Shown: positions 26,021 to 35,083 of the stretch, one piece after another
How the letters are laid out: the number at the start of each line of letters is the position of its first letter
Position numbering within the stretch: position 1 is the first letter of the stretch
Assembly: GCA_945907245.1 (NCBI GenBank)
Contig: CAMDTB010000033.1
Location: forward strand, 1 to 35,158
Origin: Rhizobium sp. Q54
GTDB lineage: Bacteria; Pseudomonadota; Alphaproteobacteria; SMXS01
Length of the DNA stretch: 35,158 bases
Reading direction: 5' to 3'
Program-made: the position numbers and the translations under genes
Notes under the pieces: model-generated
The model's database searches: none
What the model saw: only the letters and a program-made list of their open reading frames with translations
Told to the model about the DNA's origin: nothing

Positions 26021-26047
26021 AAGGGGCGCTTCATGCGCCCCTTTTTC
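26021..26047 (+). terminator. Intrinsic terminator after rho
   Basis: AAGGGGCGC (26021-26029) pairs with GCGCCCCTT (26035-26043) across a 5-nt loop, with the T-run continuing at 26042-26046. It is 26 bp after the rho stop, strong and standard in form. The convergent coaA gene ends 45 bp further on; the hairpin lacks a T-run in that direction apart from the paired AA. Confidence 0.9.
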
Positions 26048-26091
26048 ATTGCCGTTAAGCCACTCTCAATGAGAGTGTGGATGGGGCGAGC

Positions 26092-27039
26092 CTAAGCCCC
26101 CCTGAGCGCCACCGATTCCATGGTGTGGTTACTGCCCTTGTGCAGGATCAGGTCGGCGCGCTGGCGGGTCGGCTGGATATTCCGGCGCAGATTGACCAGG
26201 TTGATGGTCTCCCAGATCGACGTGGCGGTTTCCTTCGCCTCGCTCTCGGTCAGCACCGCATAGCGATGGAAATATGAGGCCGGGTCGCGGAACGCGGTTT
26301 CGCGCAGCCGCAGGAAGCGCTCGACGTACCACTGCAGCAGGTCTTCCTCCGTTGCGTCGATATAGATCGAGAAATCGAAGAAGTCGGACACGTAGGGCAT
26401 GGGCTCGGCGCCGGCCGGGCTGGTCTGCAGCACGTTGAGGCCTTCGACGATGAGGATATCCGGCCTGTCGACCACCAGCCGCTTGTCGGGCTGGACGTTG
26501 TACACGAGGTGTGAATAGGTCGGCGCCGACACGTCGCGCTTGCCGGCCTTCACATCGGCCATGAACGCCAGCATGGCGTGCAGGTCGTAGCTTTCCGGGA
26601 AGCCCTTGCGGTTCATGATGCCGCGGCGCTCCATCTCCTCGTTGGGCAGCAGAAACCCGTCGGTCGGCACCAGGTCCACCTTGGGATGGTCGGCCCAGCG
26701 GCTGAGCAGGGTGCGCAGGATGCGGGCGGTGGTGCTCTTGCCCACCGAGACGCTGCCCGCCATGCCGATGATGTAGGGCACCTTGCGCTTTTCAAGGCCA
26801 AGGAACTCGTTGGTGGCGCGGAACAGCTGCTGCGAGGCCGCGTAGTGCAGGTTGATCAGCCGCGACATGGGCAGGTAGATATCGATCACCTCGTCCATGG
26901 AGATCGGCTCGTTGAGGCCTTTCAGCCGGTCGAGCTCCTCGGGCGACAGGGTGAGTGGCGTGTCCTCGCGCAGGCGCGACCATTCGGCACGGGTGAAGTT
27001 CCGGTAGGGGGACACGCTAGGCACGGTCTTACGATTCAT
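26092..27039 (-). CDS. coaA: Type I pantothenate kinase
   Basis: CoaA phosphorylates pantothenate, the first and controlling step of coenzyme A synthesis. It matches E. coli CoaA along its whole length: [17 protein letters not shown], the P-loop [64 protein letters not shown], and the closing [21 protein letters not shown] 27039 gives 315 residues against 316 in E. coli; an ATG seven codons earlier (27060) is also possible. It is convergent with rho. Confidence 0.96.
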   Translation of the reverse strand: MNRKTVPSVSPYRNFTRAEWSRLREDTPLTLSPEELDRLKGLNEPISMDEVIDIYLPMSRLINLHYAASQQLFRATNEFLGLEKRKVPYIIGMAGSVSVGKSTTARILRTLLSRWADHPKVDLVPTDGFLLPNEEMERRGIMNRKGFPESYDLHAMLAFMADVKAGKRDVSAPTYSHLVYNVQPDKRLVVDRPDILIVEGLNVLQTSPAGAEPMPYVSDFFDFSIYIDATEEDLLQWYVERFLRLRETAFRDPASYFHRYAVLTESEAKETATSIWETINLVNLRRNIQPTRQRADLILHKGSNHTMESVALRGA

Positions 27040-27085
27040 TGGCCTGTGGGGCCTGGACATAAGGGGCGGACGTCAGGCCGGCTCG

Positions 27086-27208
27086 TCAGGGCAGGATGAC
27101 GGTTGATCCGGTATGTTTGCGGCCTTCCGCGTCGCGATGCAACTGAACGATGTCGTCGAGACGGCAGGTCTGGTCGATTTTCCCGCGTCGGACGGCTTCG
27201 ATCGGCAA
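27086..27208 (-). pseudogene. C-terminal remnant of a quinone oxidoreductase (zinc-type alcohol dehydrogenase superfamily)
   Basis: The stretch reads LPIEAVRRGKIDQTCRLDDI and then VQLHRDAEGRKHTGSTVILP plus a stop. This is the C-terminal signature of NADPH:quinone reductases (pattern G-x-I-x...PLxEAAxAHRDLExRKxTGSTVLLP). Only about 40 residues remain. The rest of the gene is gone: the frame runs straight into the 3' end of the dienelactone hydrolase gene, whose stop is 2 bp away. It looks like a deletion scar. Confidence 0.7.
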
Positions 27209-27209
27209 C

Positions 27210-27908
27210 CTAGCGCAGGTTGGCGGCGAAGAAGTCCAGCGTCCGCTTGTTCGCCAGGTCGGCGTCCTGCTTGTCGTAGTGCTCGCCGCCGGTGCGGGCG
27301 AAGGCGTGGTCACGGTCCGGATAGTCGTGCAGCGTCACGCGCGGGTTGCCATCGAGGCCCTCATGCATGGCGGCCTGGGCTTCCTTCGGCACGAAACCGT
27401 CCTCGGACGCCACGTGCAGCAGCAGCGGCCGCTTGATGCCCGAGGCCTCGGACAGCCGGTCGTTGATCGACACGCCGTAATAGCCGACCGCCGCGTCGAT
27501 GCTGGTGCGCGCCGCAGTCAGGTAGGCCAGCAGGCCGCCGAGGCAGTAGCCGACCGCGCCGACCTTGCCGGTGCAGCCGTCCATGTTGCGCAGCGCGTCG
27601 ATGGTGGCGCCGATGTCCTCGATGCCCTTGTCGATATTGAAGCCGTTGAACAGCTCGAACGCCCTGGCCCAGTCGGCCTCGGTCTTGTCGGTGAGCTGGA
27701 TGCCCGGCTCCTGCCGCCAGAACAGGTCGGGCGCGAGCGCGACATAGCCCTGCGACGCCAGCCAGTCGGCGGTCTCGCGGACGAAGGCGTTGACGCCGAA
27801 GATCTCCTGGATGATGACGACGCCTGGTCCCCGGCCGCTCGCTGGCTTGACGAGGTACCCGGTGAAGGTGCCGCTGCCGTCTGTCGCCTGGATATTGATC
27901 TCGTTCAT
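27210..27908 (-). CDS. Dienelactone hydrolase family protein
   Basis: This 232-residue alpha/beta hydrolase has the DLH catalytic triad: Cys122 in VGYCLGG, Asp170 in ASEDGFVP and His201 in DRDHAFAR. It also has GVVIIQEIFGVNAFVRETAD, a DLH mark whose Glu helps to switch the Cys. Family members open dienelactones in chlorocatechol breakdown, but many are general esterases; no aromatic-degradation genes are near, so the substrate is unknown. ATG 27908 with AGGAGA upstream is used, not the TTG one codon earlier. The start lies 70 bp after the MGMT stop on the same strand. Confidence 0.93.
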   Translation of the reverse strand: MNEINIQATDGSGTFTGYLVKPASGRGPGVVIIQEIFGVNAFVRETADWLASQGYVALAPDLFWRQEPGIQLTDKTEADWARAFELFNGFNIDKGIEDIGATIDALRNMDGCTGKVGAVGYCLGGLLAYLTAARTSIDAAVGYYGVSINDRLSEASGIKRPLLLHVASEDGFVPKEAQAAMHEGLDGNPRVTLHDYPDRDHAFARTGGEHYDKQDADLANKRTLDFFAANLR

Positions 27909-27977
27909 CAAAGGTCTCCTTTGCCCGGTGATGCAGGAACTCTAGTAGCAGGGGATGGACGCCTCAAGGCTGTTGGC

Positions 27978-28427
27978 TTACAGCAGCGCGTCTTCCAGCC
28001 GGAGCAGAAGCACCTTGGTCTCGGTGCCGCCGTCGCCCGAATAGCCACCCAGGTCGCCACCCGACGCGAGTACACGGTGACACGGAATGATGATCGGGAT
28101 CGGATTGGAGCCGCACGCGCCGCCGACTGCACGGGCAGCCGTGTCGAGTTTCCCGGCCATTTCCCCGTAAGTCTCTGTCTTGCCATATGGAATCCGGACC
28201 ATGGCGTCCCAGACACGCTTCCTGAATGCGGTTCCGTATGGCCGCAGCGGAAGGTTGAACCGCTTCAAGTCCCCGTCGAAATAGAGATTGAGCTGGCGCT
28301 TGGCCTCGAGCAGCAGTGGTGTTTCGGTCTGCACCGCGCCCCAGCCCCAGTCCAGCGAGACGATGGCGCCATCGTCCTCGCTGATGGTGAGGTCGCCCAC
28401 CGGGCTGTGCATGGAAAGCTGGGTCAT
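27978..28427 (-). CDS. Methylated-DNA-[protein]-cysteine S-methyltransferase (Ogt/MGMT type)
   Basis: The protein removes alkyl groups from O6-alkylguanine in DNA by irreversible transfer to its own Cys. The active site IIIPCHRVLASGG gives Cys116, and the DNA-binding helix with VWDAMVRIPYGKTETYGEMA has the Tyr and Arg-finger region. It is 149 residues long, with a normal N-terminal half and without an Ada regulatory domain. It overlaps the end of the DUF255 gene by 4 bp (ATGA), so the two are co-transcribed. Confidence 0.95.
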   Translation of the reverse strand: MTQLSMHSPVGDLTISEDDGAIVSLDWGWGAVQTETPLLLEAKRQLNLYFDGDLKRFNLPLRPYGTAFRKRVWDAMVRIPYGKTETYGEMAGKLDTAARAVGGACGSNPIPIIIPCHRVLASGGDLGGYSGDGGTETKVLLLRLEDALL

Positions 28428-30466
28428 GATCCGGCCCCGTTCAGCATGTCGTGCAGCACGGACGCAACGGTGATCGGCAACGAGCAGGTCTGGCCATGGC
28501 AGACATAGGCCGTCGGTTCACCGCCGATCTTGGTTTTGCCATGAGCTGGGTGGCCGTCCGGCAGCGCAGCACCGTCTGGGACAACCTGCAGCACCCGGTT
28601 GGGCAGCGGCACAGTGCACACGGCGTTCAGCAAGTCCTGTGTGTTCGGTTCGTTGCGGTTGCCGACGATGACGATCTGGTCGGCGTTCAGCAGCAGGTCG
28701 AAGCCCGTGAGCAGCGTCGCATGGGACGGCGCCTGGCTGGCGACCGCCGGGGAAAAGGCAGAGACGAGCTGCTCGGCCCTTTCCCGCCATACTTGGTTGC
28801 CGGTCAGCAGCGCCAGTCGCGCAAGCACTTCGACCATGACGCCGTTGCCCGCAGGCACGGCGTTGTCGGTCGCGCTCCGCGAGCGGACGATCAGCGCCTC
28901 GGCGTCGTCGGCGGTGAAGAAATAGCCGCCGCCCTCGCTGTCCCTGAAGCGCGCTTCGACCGTGCTGGCCCAGGCTTCGGCACGGCGCAGATAGGCATCG
29001 TCGCCTGTCGCCTCATGCAGCGCCAGCGCTGCGCGCGCCATGTTGGCGTAGTCGTCCAGCATGCCTTCATGCTGCGCTTTTGCTGCGCGGTATGAGTGCA
29101 GCAAACGACTGTTTCCCGCCGAATCCGTGCGGGTCTGGTCGCGCACGATCGCACCGAACGCGGTCTCTGCCAGCGCCAGCCATTCTGGCTCGTCCAGCGC
29201 CGTCGCCGCACCCGCGAGCGCGGCGATCATCAGCCCGTTCCAGTCGGCCAGCGCCTTGTCGTCCCAGCCGGGGTGGACTCGGGCGTCGCGCACCGTGAAC
29301 AGCAGTTCGCGGATGCGGGCCATCCGCTCCTCGGTCTCATCGTCCGGTTTCTCGCGCAGGTGCAGGCGGTTGAGGATGTTGTGGCCCTCGAAATTGCCGC
29401 GCGGGCTGACGTCGTAGATCTGCGCGAATTCGTCGGCGTTGGTGCCGAGGAACTCCTGCAGCTCGGCCGCGGACCAGACGTAGAACTTGCCCTCCTCGCC
29501 CTCGCTGTCGGCGTCCTGGCTGGCGGCGAAGGCGCCGTTTCCGGCGATCATCTCGCGCGCCACCCAGCCGATGGTCTCGCGCAGCCGCCGCTCGAACAGC
29601 GGATTGCGGTCGTCGAGCCAGGCCTGGGTCAGCAACTCGATGATCTGGGCATTGTCGTAGAGCATCTTCTCGAAATGCGGCACCAGCCATCGGTCGTCGA
29701 CCGAGTAACGGGCGTAGCCGCCGCCGATATGGTCGTAGATGCCGCCCTCCGACATGCGGTCGAGCAGTAGATCGACGGCGCGCTTGTAGCTGGGTTCGCC
29801 AGTCTTGCGGTAGGCCAGCCAGAACAGGCGGAAGATCGGCGGATTGGGGAATTTCGGCGTCCCGGACAGGCCGCCGCGGGAAAAATCGACGCTGTTGATC
29901 AGCTTGGCGGCGAGCTGTTCTACCGAATCCGGTCGCAGGGTGCCGCCGTCGCCGGCGCCGGCCGACATCAGGCCGAGCCGCTGGACCAGCGCCGTGCGGT
30001 TCTGGTCGACGGTCTCGCGTTCCTCGCGCCAGACGTGGTCGATACGCTTCATGATGTCGACGAAGCCGGGCTGTCCCCAACGTGACTCCGGCGGGAAATA
30101 GGTGCCGCCCCAGAACGGCTCGCCATCCGGCGTCAGGAACATGGTCAGCGGCCAGCCGCCCTGTGCGCCCAGCAGGTGCAGGGCCGACATGTAGATGGCG
30201 TCGATGTCGGGGCGTTCCTCCCGGTCCACCTTGATGCTGACGAACAGCTCGTTCATCACCGCGGCAATCTGTGGGTTCTCGAAGCTTTCATGGGCCATCA
30301 CGTGGCACCAGTGGCAGGCCGCGTAGCCGATCGACAGCAGGATCGGCTTGCCGGCTGCCTTCGCCTCGGCCAGCGCCGCCGGGCCCCACGGCCGCCAGTG
30401 CACCGGATTGTCCTTGTGCTGCAGCAGGTAGGGGCTGGTTTCCAGGTCGAGCAGATTGCGGGTCAT
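28424..30466 (-). CDS. DUF255 thioredoxin-domain protein (YyaL/spermatogenesis-associated protein 20 family)
   Basis: This 680-residue protein has an N-terminal thioredoxin-like domain (MTRNLLDLETSPYLLQHKDN and CHWCHVMAHESF, with the CxxC at residues 51-54, then VDREERPDID and GWPLTMFLTPDG). A long (alpha/alpha)6 glycosidase-like helical domain follows (GGIYDHIGGGYARYSVDD, VPHFEKMLYDNAQ, FYVWSAAE, DDKALADWNGLMI). This is the YyaL/SSP411 family. Its function is unknown; a role in protein quality or sugar-linked redox chemistry is only guessed at. ATG 30466 is the family start; the open frame upstream to 31093 is antisense to the ferredoxin region. No signal peptide. Confidence 0.95.
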   Translation of the reverse strand: MTRNLLDLETSPYLLQHKDNPVHWRPWGPAALAEAKAAGKPILLSIGYAACHWCHVMAHESFENPQIAAVMNELFVSIKVDREERPDIDAIYMSALHLLGAQGGWPLTMFLTPDGEPFWGGTYFPPESRWGQPGFVDIMKRIDHVWREERETVDQNRTALVQRLGLMSAGAGDGGTLRPDSVEQLAAKLINSVDFSRGGLSGTPKFPNPPIFRLFWLAYRKTGEPSYKRAVDLLLDRMSEGGIYDHIGGGYARYSVDDRWLVPHFEKMLYDNAQIIELLTQAWLDDRNPLFERRLRETIGWVAREMIAGNGAFAASQDADSEGEEGKFYVWSAAELQEFLGTNADEFAQIYDVSPRGNFEGHNILNRLHLREKPDDETEERMARIRELLFTVRDARVHPGWDDKALADWNGLMIAALAGAATALDEPEWLALAETAFGAIVRDQTRTDSAGNSRLLHSYRAAKAQHEGMLDDYANMARAALALHEATGDDAYLRRAEAWASTVEARFRDSEGGGYFFTADDAEALIVRSRSATDNAVPAGNGVMVEVLARLALLTGNQVWRERAEQLVSAFSPAVASQAPSHATLLTGFDLLLNADQIVIVGNRNEPNTQDLLNAVCTVPLPNRVLQVVPDGAALPDGHPAHGKTKIGGEPTAYVCHGQTCSLPITVASVLHDMLNGAGS

Positions 30467-30541
30467 TGGGTTTCCGTGACCGATTGGTGTACGGTTTGGG
30501 TCTGGACCACCCGCTTCTGTCAGCCGCGAGAGGGTACGCCG

Positions 30542-30808
30542 ATGAAGGTGACGATAGACATAGACTGCACCCCGGAGGAAGCCAGAACCTTCCTCGGCCT
30601 GCCCGACGTCAAGCCGTTCCAGGACGCGATGATGGACAAGATGCAGGACCAGGTGCAGAAGACCATCGACACGCTGGGGCCCGAGGCGATGATGAAGGCG
30701 TTTTTCCCCACCGGCATTCCCGGCCTGGAGGAGATGCAGGGCCTGTTCTGGCGCATGGCCACCGGCGGCGCACGTAACAAGACGGAAAAAGACAAGGAAT
30801 CCAAATAG
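30542..30808 (+). CDS. DUF6489-type small protein
   Basis: This 88-residue protein begins MKVTIDIDCTPEEARTFLGL followed by PDVKPFQDAMMDKMQDQV. I recognise it as the small alphaproteobacterial family of this pattern (DUF6489), function unknown. A central PEAMMKAFFPTGIPGLEEMQ looks amphipathic, and the end is Lys-rich (KTEKDKESK). ATG 30542 has GAGAGG upstream. It diverges from the DUF255 gene, with 75 bp between, and lies 3 bp before the ferredoxin, so it is probably the first gene of the ferredoxin-mnmE operon. Confidence 0.85.
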   Translation: MKVTIDIDCTPEEARTFLGLPDVKPFQDAMMDKMQDQVQKTIDTLGPEAMMKAFFPTGIPGLEEMQGLFWRMATGGARNKTEKDKESK

Positions 30809-30811
30809 CTT

Positions 30812-31171
30812 ATGCCGACAGATCCGCCGCTTTACTTCGCCGCGCATGTCTTCTGCTGCACCAATGAACGGTCCGAGGGTCACCCGCGCAGCTCGTGCAA
30901 GGCCAAGGGCGCCGAACCGCTCCGCGACTACATGAAGAAGCGCGCCAAGGAACTTAAGATCAAGGGCGCGCGGATCAATGCCAGCGGCTGCCTGGACCGT
31001 TGCGAACTGGGGCCGACGATGGTGATCTATCCGGAAGGCGTCTGGTATCACTACGACACCGAGGCCGACGTGGACGAGATCATCGAACGGCACCTGCAGA
31101 AGGGTGAGCGGGTGGAGCGGCTTTTGCTGCAGCCGGGCCAGACCGTGCTCGCCGAAACCACCAGGAAATGA
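30812..31171 (+). CDS. Thioredoxin-like [2Fe-2S] ferredoxin
   Basis: This 119-residue protein has four-cysteine signatures of thioredoxin-fold 2Fe-2S ferredoxins: Cys15/16 in HVFCCTNER, Cys29 in SSCKAKGAE, and Cys60 and Cys64 in NASGCLDRCELGP. The partner is unknown. A C-terminal extension after VDEIIERHLQKG resembles related alphaproteobacterial proteins. It overlaps the mnmE start by 4 bp (ATGA). MnmE-MnmG chemistry does not itself need a ferredoxin, so the link may be only co-expression. Confidence 0.92.
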   Translation: MPTDPPLYFAAHVFCCTNERSEGHPRSSCKAKGAEPLRDYMKKRAKELKIKGARINASGCLDRCELGPTMVIYPEGVWYHYDTEADVDEIIERHLQKGERVERLLLQPGQTVLAETTRK

Positions 31172-32469
31172 CCACCATCTACGCGCTGGCGTCGGCGAAG
31201 GGCCGTGCCGGCGTCGCTGTGATGCGGCTGTCGGGCGAGGATGCGGGCATGGCGCTCGCCACCCTCACCGGCAAGGATGTGCCGCCCGCGCGGCAGGCGG
31301 CGTTGCGGACGTTCGCCGATCCGGGAACCGCTATCGTCATCGACCGGGGCCTTGCTCTCTGGTTTCCGGCGCCCGCCAGCTTTACCGGCGAGGATGTCGT
31401 CGAACTGCACCTGCATGGCGGCCCGGCGGTCATCGCCGCCATGGCCGCCGCGCTCGACGGACTCGGATTGATTCCGGCCGAGCCGGGCGAATTCAGCCGC
31501 CGCGCCTTCGAGCACGGCAAGCTCGACCTGACCGAGGCCGAGGGCATCGCCGACCTGGTCAACGCCGAGACCGAAGCCCAACGCATCCAGGCGTTGCGTC
31601 AGATGGACGGCGCCCTTGGCGCTGTCTACGAAGGTTGGCGCGGCGACCTGATCCGGGCTCTGGCATTCCTCGAAGCCGACCTAGATTTTCCCGACGAGGA
31701 TCTGCCGGGCGGAATCGCGGCTCGGGTTCTGCCGGTGCTGGACCGGCTGGCGGCGGAATTCCGCGAGCATCTTGACGACGGCCGCCGCGGCGAAGTGCTG
31801 CGCGACGGCTTCCAGGTCGTCATCACCGGTGCGCCGAATGTTGGAAAGTCCAGTCTTCTCAATGCGTTGGCGCGGCGGGACGTAGCCATCGTCTCGGAGA
31901 TCGCCGGCACCACGCGGGACACCATAGAGGTCCGGCTCGACCTGGGCGGCTATCCGGTCACGCTGGTTGATACGGCGGGCCTGAGGGACTCCGACGACGT
32001 CATCGAACAGGAAGGCGTGCGCCGCGCCCGCGCCCGCGCGGCGCAGGCGGATTTGCGCCTGCGAATCTTCGAAGCAGGCGAAGGTGTCGGCCTCGCACAG
32101 CCGGACGATCTGATCGTCATCAACAAGGTCGATGTGGTCCGGCCCGGGGACATGCCCGTCGCCTTCATGATTTCCGTGCGCACCGGCGAAGGGATCGACG
32201 TCCTGCTCGGGGCGCTTGAGCGGAAGGTTGTCGGGATGATGGGGCTGCGCGACGCGCCAAGCCTGACCCGATCCCGTCATCGCCGGGCGCTGGAAGACGC
32301 GGCCGATCACCTCGACCGCGCTCGCGTGGGGTTTGCCGGGAAGCTTGAACCCGAGCTGGTTGCCGAGGATGTCCGCCTCGCGGCGCGGTCCTTGGCGCGT
32401 ATCACGGGGCGAGTGGATGTGGAGGATATCCTCGATGTGGTGTTCGGTGAGTTCTGCATCGGGAAGTGA
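31168..32469 (+). CDS. mnmE: tRNA modification GTPase MnmE (TrmE)
   Basis: With MnmG, MnmE makes the cmnm5 group on uridine 34 of certain tRNAs. The 433-residue protein has the N-terminal folate-binding domain (TIYALASAKGRAGVAVMRLS, VELHLHGGPAV, PGEFSRRAFEHGKLDLTEAE), the inserted G domain with G1 GAPNVGKSS (Lys227), switch GTTRDT, G3 DTAGLRD and G4 NKVD, and the C-terminal catalytic FCIGK with its Cys. It is slightly shorter than E. coli MnmE (454). parS lies just after its stop. Confidence 0.97.
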   Translation: MTTIYALASAKGRAGVAVMRLSGEDAGMALATLTGKDVPPARQAALRTFADPGTAIVIDRGLALWFPAPASFTGEDVVELHLHGGPAVIAAMAAALDGLGLIPAEPGEFSRRAFEHGKLDLTEAEGIADLVNAETEAQRIQALRQMDGALGAVYEGWRGDLIRALAFLEADLDFPDEDLPGGIAARVLPVLDRLAAEFREHLDDGRRGEVLRDGFQVVITGAPNVGKSSLLNALARRDVAIVSEIAGTTRDTIEVRLDLGGYPVTLVDTAGLRDSDDVIEQEGVRRARARAAQADLRLRIFEAGEGVGLAQPDDLIVINKVDVVRPGDMPVAFMISVRTGEGIDVLLGALERKVVGMMGLRDAPSLTRSRHRRALEDAADHLDRARVGFAGKLEPELVAEDVRLAARSLARITGRVDVEDILDVVFGEFCIGK

Positions 32470-32483
32470 GAGCGTTAAAGTGA

Positions 32484-32499
32484 TGTTTCACGTGAAACA
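32484..32499. promoter_or_regulatory. parS centromere site, between mnmE and mnmG
   Basis: TGTTTCACGTGAAACA is the exact 16-bp parS consensus bound by ParB, and the palindrome extends by one base pair each side (32483-32500). Located 14 bp after the mnmE stop. ParB loads here and spreads, guiding origin segregation with ParA. A second identical site lies 2,008 bp downstream inside rsmG. The remaining 65 bp before mnmG hold no gene. Confidence 0.97.
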
Positions 32500-32564
32500 T
32501 CCCTGTCCCTGTCCCTTGCCCTGACGCCGCTGCGCGCATAGATTGCGCGCAAACCGGAGCAGGT

Positions 32565-34451
32565 ATGTACGATGTTATCGTCATCGGCGGTGGTCATGCG
32601 GGGTGCGAGGCGGCTGCCGCCTCGGCTCGTGTCGGCGCGCGCACGCTGCTGCTGACCCACAAGGTCGAGACCATCGGCCAGATGTCCTGCAACCCGGCCA
32701 TCGGCGGTCTGGGCAAGGGTCATCTGGTGCGAGAGATCGACGCGCTCGACGGCGTCATGGGCAGGGTCGCGGATGCGGCCGGCATCCAGTTCCGGCTGCT
32801 GAACCGCGGCAAGGGTCCGGCGGTGCGCGGTCCGCGCGCCCAAGCCGATCGCAAGCTGTACCGCAACGCGATGCAGGCGCTGCTGCTCGACATGCCAAAC
32901 CTGACGGTGATGGCCGGCGCGGTGGAAGATCTGATGGTCGAGGAACTCGCGGTACCCGGTGACGCGACCGCGCGTGTGGCGGGAATCATTACTGGCGACG
33001 GGACGGAAATCCGAGCCGGCCGCGTGATCCTGACCACCGGCACGTTCCTCAGCGGCATCATCCACATGGGCGAGCAGCAGACGGCGGGCGGCCGCATTGG
33101 CGAGGCGCCGTCGGTCGGGCTGTCGAAGACCTTGCGCCGCCGGGGTTTTGTCGTGGGACGGCTGAAGACCGGCACGCCGGCGCGGCTCGATGGCCGGACC
33201 ATCGACTGGGCGAGCCTGGAAGCGCAGCCCGGCGACGATCCACCTGTGCCGTTCTCGTTCCTGACCGAGACCATCACCACGCCGCAGATCAACTGCCACA
33301 TCACCCACACCAACGCGGCGACCCATGCGATCATCCGCGCCAATCTCCACCGGGCGCCGATGTATTCGGGGCAGATCGAGTCGAGTGGACCGCGCTATTG
33401 TCCCTCCATCGAGGACAAGGTGGTGCGCTTCGGCGAGCGCGACCGTCACCAGATCTTCCTGGAACCGGAAGGCCTCGACGACGACACGGTCTATCCCAAT
33501 GGCATCTCCACGTCCCTGCCCCGCGATGTCCAGGCCAGTATGCTGAAGACGATTCCGGGCCTTGAGCATTCGGTCATGCTGCAGCCGGGCTATGCCATCG
33601 AGTATGATTTCGTCGATCCGCGCGAGTTGCGCCCAACCCTGGAAACGCGGCGGGTTGCAGGGCTGTACTTCGCCGGCCAGATCAACGGAACCACGGGCTA
33701 TGAAGAAGCCGCCGCGCAGGGCCTGATGGCCGGATTGAACGCGGCAGTGTCTGCCGGCGGTGGTGAAGCGGTCGTGCTCGATCGGGCCGAGGCGTATATC
33801 GGGGTTATGATCGACGACCTGGTGACGCGCGGCACCCAGGAGCCGTACCGCATGTTCACATCGCGCGCCGAGTATCGGTTACGCCTGCGAGCGGACAATG
33901 CGGACCAGCGGCTCACCCCGCGCGGTATCGATCTCGGCTGCGTCGGCGCTTTTCGCGCCGAGGCGTTCGCGGTGAAGTCGGCGGAGCTGGCCGAGGCCCG
34001 GTCGCTGGCCCGCGCGTTGTCCCTGACGCCGAACGAGGCCGCGGCGCATGGGATCGTCATAAATCATGACGGTAAGCGGCGGCCGGTTCATGAACTGCTT
34101 GCCTATCAGGATGTGACGTTCGAGCGCCTTGCAGGCATCTGGCCTGAACTGCAGCGGTTTTCGCCGGCCGTGCGGGAGCAGATCGAGATCGATGGCCGGT
34201 ATGCCGGCTACATGGATCGGCAGGAGGCGGACGTCGTCGCGTTCCGAAAGGACGAGTCGCTGGTTCTGCCGATGGACCTCGACTACGCGCTCATTGGTGG
34301 CCTCTCCAACGAAGTGCGCGATAAGCTGGTTCGCACCCGGCCCGCTACGCTCGGCGCTGCGTCGCGCATTTCCGGAGTTACCCCGGCGGCGCTGACCGCT
34401 CTCCTTGGCCATGTCCGCCGTGCCGGCGAGCGGCAGAAGCGGCGGGCGTGA
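32565..34451 (+). CDS. mnmG: tRNA uridine 5-carboxymethylaminomethyl modification enzyme MnmG (GidA)
   Basis: MnmG is the FAD- and NADH-using partner of MnmE in U34 modification. The 628-residue protein begins [20 protein letters not shown] (FAD dinucleotide fold), then [20 protein letters not shown] and [16 protein letters not shown], GMxTGTFLSG-type [14 protein letters not shown], and [20 protein letters not shown] near residue 370, with [20 protein letters not shown]. The length is as in E. coli (629). ATG 32565 has GGAGCAGG just upstream. It overlaps rsmG by 4 bp (GTGA). Confidence 0.98.
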   Translation: MYDVIVIGGGHAGCEAAAASARVGARTLLLTHKVETIGQMSCNPAIGGLGKGHLVREIDALDGVMGRVADAAGIQFRLLNRGKGPAVRGPRAQADRKLYRNAMQALLLDMPNLTVMAGAVEDLMVEELAVPGDATARVAGIITGDGTEIRAGRVILTTGTFLSGIIHMGEQQTAGGRIGEAPSVGLSKTLRRRGFVVGRLKTGTPARLDGRTIDWASLEAQPGDDPPVPFSFLTETITTPQINCHITHTNAATHAIIRANLHRAPMYSGQIESSGPRYCPSIEDKVVRFGERDRHQIFLEPEGLDDDTVYPNGISTSLPRDVQASMLKTIPGLEHSVMLQPGYAIEYDFVDPRELRPTLETRRVAGLYFAGQINGTTGYEEAAAQGLMAGLNAAVSAGGGEAVVLDRAEAYIGVMIDDLVTRGTQEPYRMFTSRAEYRLRLRADNADQRLTPRGIDLGCVGAFRAEAFAVKSAELAEARSLARALSLTPNEAAAHGIVINHDGKRRPVHELLAYQDVTFERLAGIWPELQRFSPAVREQIEIDGRYAGYMDRQEADVVAFRKDESLVLPMDLDYALIGGLSNEVRDKLVRTRPATLGAASRISGVTPAALTALLGHVRRAGERQKRRA

Positions 34452-35083
34452 GCGTCGGGTTCGATTCGGCCGCGTTTGCGCGCGCCACCGATGTTTCACG
34501 TGAAACATTACTTAAACTCGAAGCCTATGCGGCGCTGCTCGAAAAGTGGCAGCGGTCCGTCAACCTGGTCTCGTCCGCCTCGCTGCCTGATGCCTGGCGC
34601 CGCCACTTCCTCGATTCGGCCCAGCTCGCCCCGTTGATCCTCGCGGCCAATCGGGCGCCGCGCTGCGCCGACCTCGGCACCGGCGCCGGCTTTCCCGGCA
34701 TGGTGCTGGCGATCATGGGCGTCGGCACGTGGACCCTGATCGACAGCGACCGCAAGAAGCTGGTTTTTCTGCAAGAAGCCGCCCGCGTCACCGGTGTTTC
34801 TGTTAAGCTGCTGCCGTCGCGTCTCGAAGCAGTGGAGGGCGTCATCGCGGACATCGTCACGGCGCGCGCATTGGCGCCTCTCGGCAAGCTGCTCGGCTAT
34901 GCCGCGCCGCTTCTCGCCGAGGGCGGCAGTGCATTCTTCCTCAAGGGGCGGGACGCGGATGCCGAACTGGCGGACGCCCGCGTTCAATGGGCATTCCGCG
35001 CCGACACCTATCCCAGCGCCACGGATCTCGAGGCGAAAATCGTTCAAATCCAGGATGTTGCCCGTGCTGTCTCTGGGCGTTGA
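34448..35083 (+). CDS. rsmG: 16S rRNA (guanine-N7)-methyltransferase RsmG (GidB)
   Basis: RsmG methylates G527 of 16S rRNA. In its 211 residues it has the SAM-binding [15 protein letters not shown] (from residue 75), [20 protein letters not shown] and [20 protein letters not shown], followed by FFLKGRD. The N-terminal [21 protein letters not shown] encodes a parS site: the DVSRET residues are read from the palindrome. GTG 34448 overlaps the mnmG stop. Its 3' end overlaps the parA start by about 29 bp. Confidence 0.96.
   Translation: MSVGFDSAAFARATDVSRETLLKLEAYAALLEKWQRSVNLVSSASLPDAWRRHFLDSAQLAPLILAANRAPRCADLGTGAGFPGMVLAIMGVGTWTLIDSDRKKLVFLQEAARVTGVSVKLLPSRLEAVEGVIADIVTARALAPLGKLLGYAAPLLAEGGSAFFLKGRDADAELADARVQWAFRADTYPSATDLEAKIVQIQDVARAVSGR
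34492..34507. promoter_or_regulatory. parS centromere site inside rsmG
   Basis: TGTTTCACGTGAAACA again, identical to the copy at 32484-32499 and, like it, extended by A and T at the ends. It lies in the coding sequence of rsmG, where it encodes VSRET. A parS inside gidB is common near origins. It is about 560 bp before the parA start. Confidence 0.97.

Noticed and set aside
30467-31093. N-terminal extension of the DUF255 protein by about 209 codons
   Set aside because: The extension is antisense to the DUF6489 and ferredoxin genes, and the family starts at MTRNLLDLETSPYLL (30466).
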